64,000 nt of DNA, from assembly GCA_029865845.1 (NCBI GenBank), contig JARXAM010000027.1, forward strand, positions 1 through 64,000, given 5' to 3'. The translations under genes were made by a program, and so were the position numbers. The notes beneath the pieces were generated by a model. It ran no database searches. It was given only the letters and a program-made list of their open reading frames with translations, and was not told where the DNA came from. This document shows, piece after piece, positions 46,016 through 55,298 of the stretch. The stretch's first letter is position 1. Every line of letters starts with the position of its first letter. The stretch is from Rhodoferax sp. GTDB taxonomy: Bacteria; Pseudomonadota; Gammaproteobacteria; Burkholderiales; Burkholderiaceae_C.

Positions 46016-47587
46016 ATGCAGCGGATAGCGCGGTGGACCGGCGTTGGCGCACGCGGGTGGCTGGCAGTGGTGCCGCTGGCGTTTCTCGCCGTGGTACTGG
46101 TCGCCCCCGTCGTGCGCTTGCTCGCAGAGGGCTGGGGCACCGACAGCCTGTGGTCGCCCTGGCAGGACGATTACCTGCGGGGCCGCCTGCTGTGGTCGCT
46201 GGCGCAAGCGGCGATCACCTGCGTGTTCACCTTGCTGCTGGGCCTGCCCATGGCCTGGGTGCTGGCCCGCCTGGAGTTTCCCGGCCGCGCGCTGATGTTG
46301 CGCGGCTTGATGTTGCCCTTTGTGGTGCCCACGCTGGTGGCCGCCATGGGCGTGTTGGCGCTAGCAGGGCCCAAGGGCTGGCTCGCCCGCTGGGGGGGGG
46401 CGGACTTGCAGGGCACGCCCTGGCTGCTGCTCTACGGCAACCTGTTTTTCAACCTGTGTGTGGTGGTGCGCGCCGGGGTGGACGCGCTCTGCGGCGTGAG
46501 TGCCGTCCGCGTGGCAGCGGCCCGCAGTTTGGGGGCCACGCCTTGGCGGGCCTTTTGGCGGGTCGAGTGGCCATCCATTGCGCCGTGGTTGGCCTCTGCC
46601 TTGTGCCTGGTGTTTTTGTATTGCTTTTCGGGTTTTGGCCTTGCACTGGTGCTGGGCGGGCAAGACTACGCGACCGCCGAGGTGGAGATCTACACCTTGG
46701 TTGCACACGAGTTGCAACTGGGGCAGGCCGGTGTGCTGTCACTGTGGATGTTTGTGCTCACCGGCTCGGTTGCATGGGCGTATGCGGTGATCGAGCGCCG
46801 CTTGGCCACGCCTGCGCGTGCCGACGCCGTGCCACGCCGCCGCCCCCACGGCTTGGCAGCATGGACGGCGGTGGCCAGTGCCGTGGTGCTGTGGGCGCTG
46901 GTGTGTGTGGCGCCGCTGGCAAGCATTGCGCGGGGTGCCTTCGCATCGGGTGCCATTGCGTGGTCGGTGCTGAGCGATGAAGACACCGTGCTTGCCCTGT
47001 CCAACACCGCGCAGTTTTCGGCGCTGGCGCTGGCACTGGCCACGGGCTTGGGGCTGGCCCATGCCCTGGCCGCGCAGCGCTGGCTGTGGCTGCGCACGCT
47101 GGTGTTTTTGCCCTTTGTGGTGTCGCCCGTGATGGTGGCGTTTGGCTTGTTGCTGCTGTATCCGCAGTGGAGCGGCAGCTTTGGGGTGCTGGTGGCGGCC
47201 TACGCCTTGCTGGCCTATCCCTTTGTGGCCAAGTCGCTGGCGGCGCGTCTGGACAGCCTTCCCGCGCACTACCTGGAAGCTGCCCGCAGCCTGGGCGCGA
47301 GCCCCTGGCGCTGCTTCTGGCGCGTCACCTTGCCACTGCTGGCGCCTGCCTTGCGCCGGGGCATGGCGTTCGCCGCCGCCACTGCAGTGGGGGAATTTGC
47401 GGTGAGCCTGTTTTTGTCGCGCCCCGAGTGGGCCACGCTCACCACCCTGATCTACCAGCACCTGGGCAAACCGGGGGCAGACAATCTGCCTGCGGCACAG
47501 GTGCTGGCCTGCGTGTTGATGGGGCTGGCCTTGCTGGCCTTTATGTTGATTGAATGGCCAACCCACGAGGATGATTCGCGTGCTTGA
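46016..47587 (+). CDS. thiP: Thiamine ABC transporter permease
   Basis: ThiP is the fused double permease of the thiamine importer, with two sets of about six helices in 523 residues. The ABC-docking EAA-type loops appear as VRVAAARSLGATPWRAFWRVEWP near residue 160 and YLEAARSLGASPWRCFWRVTLP near 420. The ATG at 46016 is preferred over the GTG at 45998. The reading frame overlaps the start of thiQ. Confidence 0.95.
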   Translation: MQRIARWTGVGARGWLAVVPLAFLAVVLVAPVVRLLAEGWGTDSLWSPWQDDYLRGRLLWSLAQAAITCVFTLLLGLPMAWVLARLEFPGRALMLRGLMLPFVVPTLVAAMGVLALAGPKGWLARWGGADLQGTPWLLLYGNLFFNLCVVVRAGVDALCGVSAVRVAAARSLGATPWRAFWRVEWPSIAPWLASALCLVFLYCFSGFGLALVLGGQDYATAEVEIYTLVAHELQLGQAGVLSLWMFVLTGSVAWAYAVIERRLATPARADAVPRRRPHGLAAWTAVASAVVLWALVCVAPLASIARGAFASGAIAWSVLSDEDTVLALSNTAQFSALALALATGLGLAHALAAQRWLWLRTLVFLPFVVSPVMVAFGLLLLYPQWSGSFGVLVAAYALLAYPFVAKSLAARLDSLPAHYLEAARSLGASPWRCFWRVTLPLLAPALRRGMAFAAATAVGEFAVSLFLSRPEWATLTTLIYQHLGKPGADNLPAAQVLACVLMGLALLAFMLIEWPTHEDDSRA

Positions 47588-48239
47588 GTTGCTGAATATT
47601 TCCAAACATTGGGTCCCACCGCACGGCATGCCCAAAGCCTTGCTGCATGGCGCATCTTTGTCCGTGGCCGCCGGGGAAGTGCTTGCCTTGCTAGGCCCCA
47701 GCGGTAGTGGCAAAAGCACCCTGTTGCGCATTGCCGCCGGGCTGGAGCAGGCCGATGCAGGCAACGTGAGCATGGACGGTGTGGACATCTCGGCCTGGCC
47801 GCCAGAGCGCCGGGGTTTTGCGCTCATGTTTCAAGACTTTGCGTTGTTCCCGCACCTGAACGTGCAAGACAACGTGGCTTTTGGATTGATTGAGCAGCGC
47901 GTGCCCAAGGCGGCGGCGCGGGAGCGCGCGGTGGCATTGCTGGCGCGTTTTGGTTTGTCGGCCTACGCGCGCTCCAAGGTCTGGCAACTCTCAGGGGGCG
48001 AGCAGCAGCGCGTGGCGCTGGCCCGTGCGCTGATTACCCGCCCCCGCGCCCTGTTGCTGGACGAGCCTTTTTCTGCCTTGGACGCTGACTTGCGCGTGCA
48101 ACTGCGCGAGGAATTCAAGGCCCACATCGCCGAACACCGCATGGCCACCCTGTGGGTGACGCATGACGAGTCCGAGGCACGGGCCGTCGCCCAGCGCGGC
48201 TATCGCTTGATCGACGGGCGCCTGGTGCAGCACTGGTAA
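47571..48239 (+). CDS. thiQ: Thiamine ABC transporter ATPase
   Basis: ThiQ powers thiamine import. The roughly 222-residue protein has Walker A LGPSGSGKSTLLRIAAGL near residue 40, the signature LSGGEQQRVALARAL near 139 and Walker B LLLDEPFSALDADLR near 158. The H-loop is in TLWVTHDESEARA. The start is uncertain (ATG 47571 or GTG 47580; the latter has GAGG at good spacing); both overlap the thiP end. It ends 6 bp from the convergent ATPase gene. Confidence 0.93.
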   Translation: MIRVLELLNISKHWVPPHGMPKALLHGASLSVAAGEVLALLGPSGSGKSTLLRIAAGLEQADAGNVSMDGVDISAWPPERRGFALMFQDFALFPHLNVQDNVAFGLIEQRVPKAAARERAVALLARFGLSAYARSKVWQLSGGEQQRVALARALITRPRALLLDEPFSALDADLRVQLREEFKAHIAEHRMATLWVTHDESEARAVAQRGYRLIDGRLVQHW

Positions 48240-48245
48240 GCCCCC

Positions 48246-48896
48246 TCACCGCGACTCCATGCCATCACCGGTGAGCCGCAGCACGCGGTCGGCCCGCTCG
48301 GTGGCGGCCAGCGAGTGGGTCACCAGCACCAGCGCGCTGCCGTGCTCGCGCGACTGGCGGACCAGTGCATCCATCACCCTGGCGGCGGTGGCGGGGTCCA
48401 GGTTGCCGGTGGGCTCATCGGCCAGCAGCAGCGCGGGCCGATGCACCAGGGCGCGGGCGATGGCCACCCGCTGTAGCTGGCCGCCACTGAGTTGCTGGGG
48501 CAGGCGGGTGCCCATGTCGCCCAGGCCCACGGCGTGCAGCAAGGCGTCTACGCGGCGGGCGTCAGGCTTGCCCAACAGCAGCAGGGGCAGGGCTACGTTT
48601 TGGGCTACGTCCAGGTGCGGCAGCACGTGAAAAGCTTGGAACACAAAGCCCACGGTGTCCCGACGCAGCAGGGCGCGGCCGTCGTCCGACAGGGAGCCCA
48701 GGTCCTGGCCTGCCAGCGTTACGGTGCCATGGTCCCAGCGGTCCAGACCCGCCATGCAATTGAGCAGGGTGGACTTGCCCACGCCCGATTCGCCCACGAT
48801 GGCCACAAACTCACCGGGCGCCACATCCAGCGTGACGTTATTGAATACCGGTGTGTTGCCATACTGTTTGCACAGGTCGGTGATGCGCAGGATCAT
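48246..48896 (-). CDS. LolD/FtsE-type ABC ATPase
   Basis: A 216-residue ATPase of the LolD/MacB class. Walker A is [17 protein letters not shown] near residue 37, the signature [18 protein letters not shown] near 138, and Walker [20 protein letters not shown] near 157. [22 protein letters not shown] near 84 is the LolD-type Q-loop region. No permease is adjacent; the FtsX-type permease at 33526 is the best candidate partner in the window. It starts inside the miaA stop (4-nt overlap), the last gene of a MATE-miaA-ATPase transcript. Confidence 0.93.
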   Translation of the reverse strand: MILRITDLCKQYGNTPVFNNVTLDVAPGEFVAIVGESGVGKSTLLNCMAGLDRWDHGTVTLAGQDLGSLSDDGRALLRRDTVGFVFQAFHVLPHLDVAQNVALPLLLLGKPDARRVDALLHAVGLGDMGTRLPQQLSGGQLQRVAIARALVHRPALLLADEPTGNLDPATAARVMDALVRQSREHGSALVLVTHSLAATERADRVLRLTGDGMESR

Positions 48897-49867
48897 CGCG
48901 CGCTCCGGTGCCGTAGGGTGGTGCGCACGGCGTCCAACAGGGCACTTTGTGCGTCGGGTTGGTCGGCTGCTATGACGTGGCGCTGTGGCATGGCGCGCAG
49001 CCAGGTGATTTGTCGTTTGGCCAGTTGGCGGGTGGCGGCAATGCCCTTGTCGCGCAACTCCGCCATCGGCGAGGTGCCTGCCAGGGCCTCCCAAGCTTGG
49101 CGGTAGCCTACGCAGCGCATGCTGGGCAGCTCGGGGTGCAGGTCGCCCCGCGCCATGAGGGTGCGGACCTCGTCCAACAGGCCCCCTTGCAGCATCAGGT
49201 CAAAGCGCTGGGCAATGCGGGCATGTAGCCACGCGCGGTCGTGCGGCTCCAAAGAAAAGAGGGCGCAGGCCCCCGTGTGGTTTGCGCGGCTTAGCGCTTT
49301 TTGGGCGGCGTCTTGTTGGGCATGAAAGTACGACAGCGGCTTGCCCGACACGCGGTACACCTCCAGTGCGCGCTGAATGCGCTGGCTGTCTGCCGGTGCC
49401 AGCCGCGCTGCGGTCAGCGGGTCTACGGCGGCCAACTGCGCGTGCATGGCGGGCCAGCCCAACGTGGCGGCTTCACCCTCCAGGGTGGCCCGAATGTCGG
49501 GGCTGGCCGCAGGCATGGCGTCCAGCCCGTCAAACAAGGCCTTGAAGTACAGCATGGTGCCGCCCACCAGCAGGGGCAGTTTGCCGCGCGCGTGAATGGC
49601 GCCAATCAGGGCTTGGGCGTCTTTGACAAACTCGGCCGCGCTGTAGGCTTGCAGCGGGTCGCGGATGTTGATGAGGTGGTGTGGCACGGCGGCCAGCTCG
49701 TGGGCATCGGGTTTGGCGGTGCCGATGTCCATGCCAGAGTAGACCAGCGCGGAGTCCACGCTGATGATTTCGGCGTCGTGTTCAGCAGCAATGGCCAGTG
49801 CCGCCGCCGTTTTGCCCGCAGCGGTAGGGCCGGCCAGGCACAGGTAAAACGGCATGCGCTCGCTCAT
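48893..49867 (-). CDS. miaA: tRNA dimethylallyltransferase
   Basis: MiaA adds a dimethylallyl group to N6 of A37 in tRNAs reading UNN codons. The 324-residue protein has the P-loop [17 protein letters not shown] near residue 12 and [16 protein letters not shown] near 38. HHLINIRDP lies near 65, [16 protein letters not shown] near 105, and [14 protein letters not shown] near 245. The start at 49867 overlaps the MATE stop by 4 nt; the longer open frame into the MATE gene is a shadow. In E. coli miaA lies elsewhere. Confidence 0.96.
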   Translation of the reverse strand: MSERMPFYLCLAGPTAAGKTAAALAIAAEHDAEIISVDSALVYSGMDIGTAKPDAHELAAVPHHLINIRDPLQAYSAAEFVKDAQALIGAIHARGKLPLLVGGTMLYFKALFDGLDAMPAASPDIRATLEGEAATLGWPAMHAQLAAVDPLTAARLAPADSQRIQRALEVYRVSGKPLSYFHAQQDAAQKALSRANHTGACALFSLEPHDRAWLHARIAQRFDLMLQGGLLDEVRTLMARGDLHPELPSMRCVGYRQAWEALAGTSPMAELRDKGIAATRQLAKRQITWLRAMPQRHVIAADQPDAQSALLDAVRTTLRHRSAR

Positions 49868-51288
49868 GGGACGCTTCCCGCCCGCACGTGTGCCTGCGTT
49901 ACACGATGCAACAAGAGCAGCAGCCCGACGGCAGCTACCGTCAAGCCCACGACCAGCGCAATCCAAAAGCCCTGGGCTCCCATGGCCTGCACGGGCCGCA
50001 GCGGCAGCCACTGCGGTGCCAGGCCCAGCACGCAACCCAGGGGCAGCGACAGGCCCCAGAACGCGGCGAGGTGGATCACCATGGGGCTGCGCGTGACTTT
50101 GTAGCCCCGGATGGCACTGCTGATCACGACCTGCGCCGAATCGGACATCTGAAACACCGCCGCCAACCACAGCAGCGTGGCTGCCAGCGCCGCCACGTGG
50201 GCATCGTTGGTATAGGCCCACGCAATCTGGTGCGCGCCTGCAGCAATGCCAATGGCCGATAGCAGACCGAACGCCAGCCCCGCCTTCACTCCCACCCATG
50301 CCCGAAACTTTGCGGCGACAGGGTCGCCCGCGCCCAGGCTCTGCCCCACGCGGGTGAGCAGGGCAATGCCCAGGCTCAGGGGCACCATGAAGACCAGCGA
50401 GGTGAAGTTCAGGGCAATCTGGTGGGCGGCCACTTCGCGGCTTCCAAAGCCTGCAATCAGCAAGGCAATCAGGCCAAAGGCGCTGGTCTCGGCAAAGTAG
50501 GTCACCCCGATGGGGAAGCCCAGTTTCCATAGTGCGGCGAGCTTTTCGGGGTGCGGGCTTTCCCAGTGCGTAAACGGCCACGTGCTGCGGTAGGCGGGTG
50601 CCACACGCATCCACACCAGCAAGCCCAGCAGGTTAAACCACACGCAAACCAAGGTGGCCCAAGCGCAGCCCAAGCCCCCCAAGCGTGGAAAGGGCCCCAC
50701 CCCAAACACCAGCAGCCAGTTCACCACTATGTTGAGCAGCAAGGCCGCCACGGACATGACCATGAGCGGCTTGGTCTGGTTCAGGCTGGCGCTGTATGCA
50801 TACAGCACCCGGTAGCAGGCAAAGGCAGGAAGGGCGAAGCTGGTGATCTGCACAAAGCCGGTGGCCACTGCATGCACGTGCGGCTCAAGGTCCATATGGT
50901 CAAACACCAGCGCCGAGAGTTGCGCCAGCGCCAGTGCCGCCACTCCCACACCCAAGGCTTTCCACATGCCTTGGCGCACCAGGTGCGGCACCAGCGTGAA
51001 CTCGCGCGCACCCACATGGTGGGCCACCATCGGGGCCACTGACATCATCAGGCCCATGAGGGTAATGATGATGATGTTCCAGATAGAGACGCCCAGCGAG
51101 ATACCCGCCAGATCGTGGGCCGAGGCATGTCCGGCCATGGCCACGTCCACCACCGACACGCCCACATTGGCCAACTGCCCAACCAGGATAGGCCAGGCCA
51201 AGGTCCACAGGGCGGCCAGCTCGGTGCGGGTGTTTGCGCGGGAGGGGCCTGCGTGGGGTGAGGGGAGACTGGCGGCGGGATCGGTCAT
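49864..51288 (-). CDS. MATE-family efflux transporter (NorM-like)
   Basis: A 474-residue multidrug and toxin extrusion pump with twelve hydrophobic helices, probably sodium- or proton-driven. The N-terminal half has [20 protein letters not shown] near residue 33 and [22 protein letters not shown] near 150. The C-terminal half has [22 protein letters not shown] near 283. An N-terminal Pro/Ser-rich leader is cytoplasmic. It is translationally coupled to miaA. Specificity is unknown. Confidence 0.94.
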   Translation of the reverse strand: MTDPAASLPSPHAGPSRANTRTELAALWTLAWPILVGQLANVGVSVVDVAMAGHASAHDLAGISLGVSIWNIIIITLMGLMMSVAPMVAHHVGAREFTLVPHLVRQGMWKALGVGVAALALAQLSALVFDHMDLEPHVHAVATGFVQITSFALPAFACYRVLYAYSASLNQTKPLMVMSVAALLLNIVVNWLLVFGVGPFPRLGGLGCAWATLVCVWFNLLGLLVWMRVAPAYRSTWPFTHWESPHPEKLAALWKLGFPIGVTYFAETSAFGLIALLIAGFGSREVAAHQIALNFTSLVFMVPLSLGIALLTRVGQSLGAGDPVAAKFRAWVGVKAGLAFGLLSAIGIAAGAHQIAWAYTNDAHVAALAATLLWLAAVFQMSDSAQVVISSAIRGYKVTRSPMVIHLAAFWGLSLPLGCVLGLAPQWLPLRPVQAMGAQGFWIALVVGLTVAAVGLLLLLHRVTQAHVRAGSVP

Positions 51289-51377
51289 GGGCCGACCATT
51301 TTACGGGCGCACCTTTCGCGGCAGACATCCGCAGCGAAGCGGCGTCGCCACGCGTTGCGAAGCGTGCATGCGGTGCC

Positions 51378-51404
51378 AAAAAAAACAGCGCCGAAGCGCT
51401 GTTT
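51378..51404 (-). terminator. Intrinsic terminator of the phosphodiesterase gene
   Basis: AAACAGCGC at 51383-51391 pairs with GCGCTGTTT at 51396-51404 around a CGAA loop (TTCG in the transcript). On the minus strand the stem is followed by a T-run. It lies 20 nt after the stop codon at 51425. Confidence 0.9.
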
Positions 51405-51424
51405 GTGAGCGAGTGGTCCGCTGC

Positions 51425-52600
51425 TTACTTGCTGTCGCGCGCTGCCACGGCGGTGTCCGGGAAGTCGCTGAACACGCCGTCTACACCCAGGGCATAGAAA
51501 CGCTTGTATTCCGCCTTGGGGTCACCCTTGTAATCTGACAACAGGCCGGGGGCTTCGCTGCGGAAGGTGTAGGCATGCACGAACAGGCCTGCAGCATGGG
51601 CGTTTTTCACCACGTTGGTGGGCGGCAGGGCCACGCGGTCAGCGTCGGTGATTTTGCCGTCGCCATTCAGGTCGCGCGGTTTGCCGTCCGCTCCCAGCAC
51701 ATGGGCGGCGCTGGCCAAGTAGGGCTTCCACGGACCGATGCCGTCGGCATAGGTCTTGATCTCGGCCAGGCCTTGGGGGGTCAACAGGTCGGGGAAGGTG
51801 CGGCTGTCTTTGAGTACAGCAAAGTCATACGGCTTGTCGAAGGGGGCAACCAATGTCACGTTGCCCTTGGAGTCCACATCGTCGGCGTCCACCAGTTGCA
51901 CCAGGCGTACCTGGGTGAATTTGCGCAAGGCCTTGAGGTTGGACACTTCAAACGACTGGATGATGACTGGCGAGTCTTTTTGGGTGTAACCATATGCGGC
52001 CAGCAGGGCGAGCAAGCGCGGCTCGATCGGCAGGCCCGCATCGACGTGGTAGGTCGGGTGTTTGGTTTCGGGATACACGCCAATGGTGCGGCCCGTGCGG
52101 GCCGATTCGGACTTGGCAAGTTCGAGGATTTCCTGGAAGGTCGGGATCAGGAACTGGCCGTCAAAGGACTTGTCGCGTGCCGCGTTGGGTTGCTTGGCAC
52201 GCAAGGTGCGCAATTCTGCCAAGGTGAAGTCGGTGACGAACCAGCCAGTCTCGTTCACACCATCGACCTTGCGTGTGGTTTTGCGGCTGGCAAATTCGGG
52301 GCGCGTGGATACGTCGGTGGTGGCTGTAATGTTGGGCTCGTGGCGTGCCACCAGTTCGCCATCTTTGGTTACTACCAGATCCGGCTCAATGAAGTCGGCC
52401 CCCATATCGATCGCTTTTTTGTACGACGCCAGCGTGTGCTCAGGCAGATAGCCGCTGGCACCACGGTGGCCGATGACCAGGGGCTTGGCACCCGTCAGGG
52501 TGGGGTAGGCTGGTGCTTGCGTGCCCAGGGTGCTGCAGGCGCACAGCAGGGCTGCGACAGATACCGCCAGGGCGGTGGGTACTACACGGATGATGGTCAT
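51425..52600 (-). CDS. glpQ: Glycerophosphodiester phosphodiesterase lipoprotein
   Basis: A 391-residue GlpQ-type enzyme that hydrolyses glycerophosphodiesters to glycerol-3-phosphate and an alcohol in the periplasm. The N-terminal signal ends with a lipobox-like LLCACS near residue 22, so it is probably a lipoprotein. Active-site elements are [19 protein letters not shown] near 43, [25 protein letters not shown] near 69 and a large inserted region around residues 90-150 typical of GlpQ over UgpQ. The ATG at 52600 follows a GAGAG site; the longer frame to 52639 has no such site. It ends at a strong terminator. Confidence 0.94.
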   Translation of the reverse strand: MTIIRVVPTALAVSVAALLCACSTLGTQAPAYPTLTGAKPLVIGHRGASGYLPEHTLASYKKAIDMGADFIEPDLVVTKDGELVARHEPNITATTDVSTRPEFASRKTTRKVDGVNETGWFVTDFTLAELRTLRAKQPNAARDKSFDGQFLIPTFQEILELAKSESARTGRTIGVYPETKHPTYHVDAGLPIEPRLLALLAAYGYTQKDSPVIIQSFEVSNLKALRKFTQVRLVQLVDADDVDSKGNVTLVAPFDKPYDFAVLKDSRTFPDLLTPQGLAEIKTYADGIGPWKPYLASAAHVLGADGKPRDLNGDGKITDADRVALPPTNVVKNAHAAGLFVHAYTFRSEAPGLLSDYKGDPKAEYKRFYALGVDGVFSDFPDTAVAARDSK

Positions 52601-52668
52601 AAGGGTCTCTCGTTGCAAAGATAAGCAGTCCATCATCATGGTGAGGGTGGATGACCGGCGCGTGACAG

Positions 52669-52703
52669 CGCGGGGATGTGGGCGGGATGTGCGCGGGGAT
52701 GTG
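52669..52703. repeat. Imperfect GGGATGTG tandem repeat
   Basis: Three nearly identical 11-12 bp units (GCGGGGATGTG, GGCGGGATGTG, CGCGGGGATGTG) follow one another in the gap upstream of the DEAD-box gene. They carry no obvious coding signal. Confidence 0.45.
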
Positions 52704-52841
52704 CGGGCGCGTTTTGGCCGGTAGCGGCAGGTTTTCCGGCGGGTCTTTGGTGGACTAGGGGATAATCAGGGTTTGCCCAGACGTTCTTCGGGCGACCCGC
52801 TATCGGATGGATAGCACTCTTTATGGCTATGCCTTACCGAT

Positions 52842-54404
52842 TTGATTACTGATTCGACCCCCTCTCCCGTGGCCTCCAACGAGCTGACCGCAGACACGCC
52901 CACCATGGCGTTCGCCCAGTTGCAACTGGCCAACCCATTGGCCCGCGCCGTGGCCGAAATGGGCTACACGACCATGACGCCCATTCAGGCGCAGGCGATT
53001 CCTGTCGTCTTGACCGGAAAAGACGTGATGGGCGCAGCCCAGACCGGCACCGGAAAGACCGCTGCATTTGCACTGCCCTTGTTGCAGCGCCTGATGAAGC
53101 ACGAAAACGCCTCTACATCTCCTGCCCGCCACCCGGTGCGCGCCTTGGTGCTGCTGCCCACCCGCGAATTGGCGGACCAGGTGGCCCAGCAAGTCAAGCT
53201 GTATGCCAAGTACACCCACCTGCGCAGCGCCGTGGTGTTTGGCGGCATGGACATGAAGCCCCAGACCTTGGAGCTCAAAGCCGGTGTGGAAGTGCTGGTG
53301 GCTACCCCCGGCCGTTTGCTGGACCACATTGAAGCCAAGAACGCGGTACTGAACCAGGTTGAATATGTGGTGCTGGACGAGGCCGACCGCATGCTGGACA
53401 TCGGCTTCTTGCCCGACCTGCAACGCATCTTGAGTTACCTGCCCAAGACGCGCACCACGCTGCTGTTTTCTGCCACTTTCTCCCCGGAAATCAAGCGTCT
53501 GGCCAACAGTTACCTGCAAAACCCGGTCACGATTGAAGTGGCGCGCTCCAACGCCACCGCCTCCACGGTGGAGCAGCATTTCTACCGGGTCAATGACGAC
53601 GACAAGCGCCATGCGCTCTTGCAAATTGTGCGCAGCAAAGAGATCAAGCAAGCCTTTGTGTTTGTGAACAGCAAGCTGGGTTGTGCCCGCTTGACCCGCG
53701 CCTTGGAGCGCGATGGCCTGCGTGCCGCTGCGCTGCACGGTGACAAGAGCCAGGACGAGCGTCTCAAGGCGTTGGATGCGTTCAAGAGAGGCGAGGTGGA
53801 CTTGCTGGTCTGTACCGATGTGGCGGCCCGTGGTCTGGACATCAAAGACGTGCCGGCTGTCTTCAACATGGACATTCCGTTCAACGCAGAAGACTATGTG
53901 CACCGCATCGGCCGCACCGGCCGCGCGGGCGCATCCGGCTTGGCGGTGAGTTTTGTCGGCGGCAACAACGATGCCCGTCTGGTCGCTGATATCGAGAAGC
54001 TGATCAAGACCAAGATCGAGCTGGAAGCCGTGGAGTTCGACGAAGACCGCCCGGACATTCGCAGCCAGGGCCGCATCAACGATGGCCGCCGCATGTATGC
54101 CGATGGCGGCGACAACGCGCGTAGTTCCCGTAGCGAAGGCCGAGGCGACAGTCGCGGTGAAGGCCGTGGCCGCAGCCACAGCAATGAGCGTGATGACGCT
54201 TACCGTAGCCGCGCACCACGCGACTACGGGCGTCCCGCGCCTGCGCCCCGCGATCCGTTTTTTGACAAACCCTATGAGCCCAGTGTGCCAGCCACTGAAG
54301 CGCCTGCCCCGGCATGGGAAGCAGCGGCCAAGCCAGCCAGCCGAGGCATTTCGGCCAACATCAAACCCAAGCGCAAGGTCGCGGCATTGTTCAAATCCGC
54401 CTGA
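52842..54404 (+). CDS. DEAD-box ATP-dependent RNA helicase (RhlE-type)
   Basis: A DEAD-box helicase of about 520 residues that remodels RNA or ribosome precursors. The Q motif is YTTMTPIQAQAIP near residue 43, Walker A AQTGTGKTAAF near 65 and DEAD VVLDEADRMLD near 175. SATFSPEIK lies near 210, and the C-terminal HRIGRTGRAG motif is near 350. The tail (from about 415) is Arg/Gly/Ser-rich low complexity. No ATG fits the conserved N-terminus well: the frame opens with TTG at 52842, and GTG 52869 or ATG 52905 are alternatives, so the start is uncertain. Cold-shock regulation is typical of the class but not shown here. Confidence 0.94.
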   Translation: MITDSTPSPVASNELTADTPTMAFAQLQLANPLARAVAEMGYTTMTPIQAQAIPVVLTGKDVMGAAQTGTGKTAAFALPLLQRLMKHENASTSPARHPVRALVLLPTRELADQVAQQVKLYAKYTHLRSAVVFGGMDMKPQTLELKAGVEVLVATPGRLLDHIEAKNAVLNQVEYVVLDEADRMLDIGFLPDLQRILSYLPKTRTTLLFSATFSPEIKRLANSYLQNPVTIEVARSNATASTVEQHFYRVNDDDKRHALLQIVRSKEIKQAFVFVNSKLGCARLTRALERDGLRAAALHGDKSQDERLKALDAFKRGEVDLLVCTDVAARGLDIKDVPAVFNMDIPFNAEDYVHRIGRTGRAGASGLAVSFVGGNNDARLVADIEKLIKTKIELEAVEFDEDRPDIRSQGRINDGRRMYADGGDNARSSRSEGRGDSRGEGRGRSHSNERDDAYRSRAPRDYGRPAPAPRDPFFDKPYEPSVPATEAPAPAWEAAAKPASRGISANIKPKRKVAALFKSA

Positions 54405-54419
54405 CGGCCCGCGCGGTAC

Positions 54420-55274
54420 TTAGTCGCCCGGTGCCTGAGACTGGGCGCACTTGACCTGTAGCAGCTCTGTGGCCAATCCGCCGGATGCAGCGGGTGCCAC
54501 GCGCAGGGCGCTCAGGCATCCGCCCCACACGCAGCCACTGTCCAGTGCCAACACGTTCGGGCGGTTTAGCCAGCCCAGGGTAGACCAGTGGCCAAACGCC
54601 ACCACCTGGCCTGTTGTTTGCCTGTTGGGTGCATCAAACCAAGGCACATACCCGGTGGGGCCCGCGTCCACGCCCCCTGAGTGCGCAAACTCCATGGCAC
54701 CTTGCGGCGTGCAAAAGCGCAGGCGCGTCAGCGCATTGACAATCACCCGCCGCCGATCCGCGCCTTGCAGGCCGTCGTCCCAAGCGTCAGGGCCGTTGCC
54801 ATACATCTGTTGGAAGAAGCCTGCGGCATCCGGGCCTTGCAGCGCCGTTTCGACTTCAGTGGAAAGTGCTATGGTTTTGGCGGCTGTCCACGCAGGTAGT
54901 ACGCCCGCATGGACCATCAACAGCTCTGTATTCCCCACGTGTTCCAGCAAAGCCAGCTTCTGGTGGTGTAGCCAATGGAGCAGGGCAGGGGCATCATCGG
55001 CATGGAGCAGCTCGGTGAGCGTGTCTTGCCTGGCGGGTTTTCGCACACCGTAATGCACCGCCAACAGGTGCAGGTCATGGTTGCCCAGCAGGCAGCGGGC
55101 CGCATCGCCGAAGCCCATCAGGCGGCGCAGCACGCCAGCGGATTCGGGGCCGCGATTGACCAAGTCGCCCAGCACATACAGGGTGTCGCGGCTGGGAGAA
55201 AAGTCGATCAGTCGGGTGAGTCGCTCCAGCGCGCTGTCGCAGCCCTGAATATCACCGATAAGGTACATTGCCAT
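54420..55274 (-). CDS. apaH: Diadenosine tetraphosphatase
   Basis: ApaH hydrolyses Ap4A to two ADP and also de-caps Np4-capped RNA in relatives. The 284-residue protein has the metallophosphatase motifs GDIQGC near residue 7, GDLVNRGPES near 37 and GNHDLHLLAV near 65. VMVHAG-type and GHWSTLGW elements are seen as LLMVHAGVLP near 118 and FGHWSTLGWL near 230. Start 55274 is used, with a second ATG at 55268. It is divergent from the CBS protein gene with only 24 bp between the starts. Confidence 0.96.
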   Translation of the reverse strand: MAMYLIGDIQGCDSALERLTRLIDFSPSRDTLYVLGDLVNRGPESAGVLRRLMGFGDAARCLLGNHDLHLLAVHYGVRKPARQDTLTELLHADDAPALLHWLHHQKLALLEHVGNTELLMVHAGVLPAWTAAKTIALSTEVETALQGPDAAGFFQQMYGNGPDAWDDGLQGADRRRVIVNALTRLRFCTPQGAMEFAHSGGVDAGPTGYVPWFDAPNRQTTGQVVAFGHWSTLGWLNRPNVLALDSGCVWGGCLSALRVAPAASGGLATELLQVKCAQSQAPGD

Positions 55275-55298
55275 GGTCTTGATTCTCGCTTGGCTTTC

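Noticed and set aside
49868-50614. Long N-terminal extension of the miaA frame into the MATE gene
   Set aside because: The extension lies within a strongly conserved MATE coding frame; the family N-terminus of MiaA begins at 49867.
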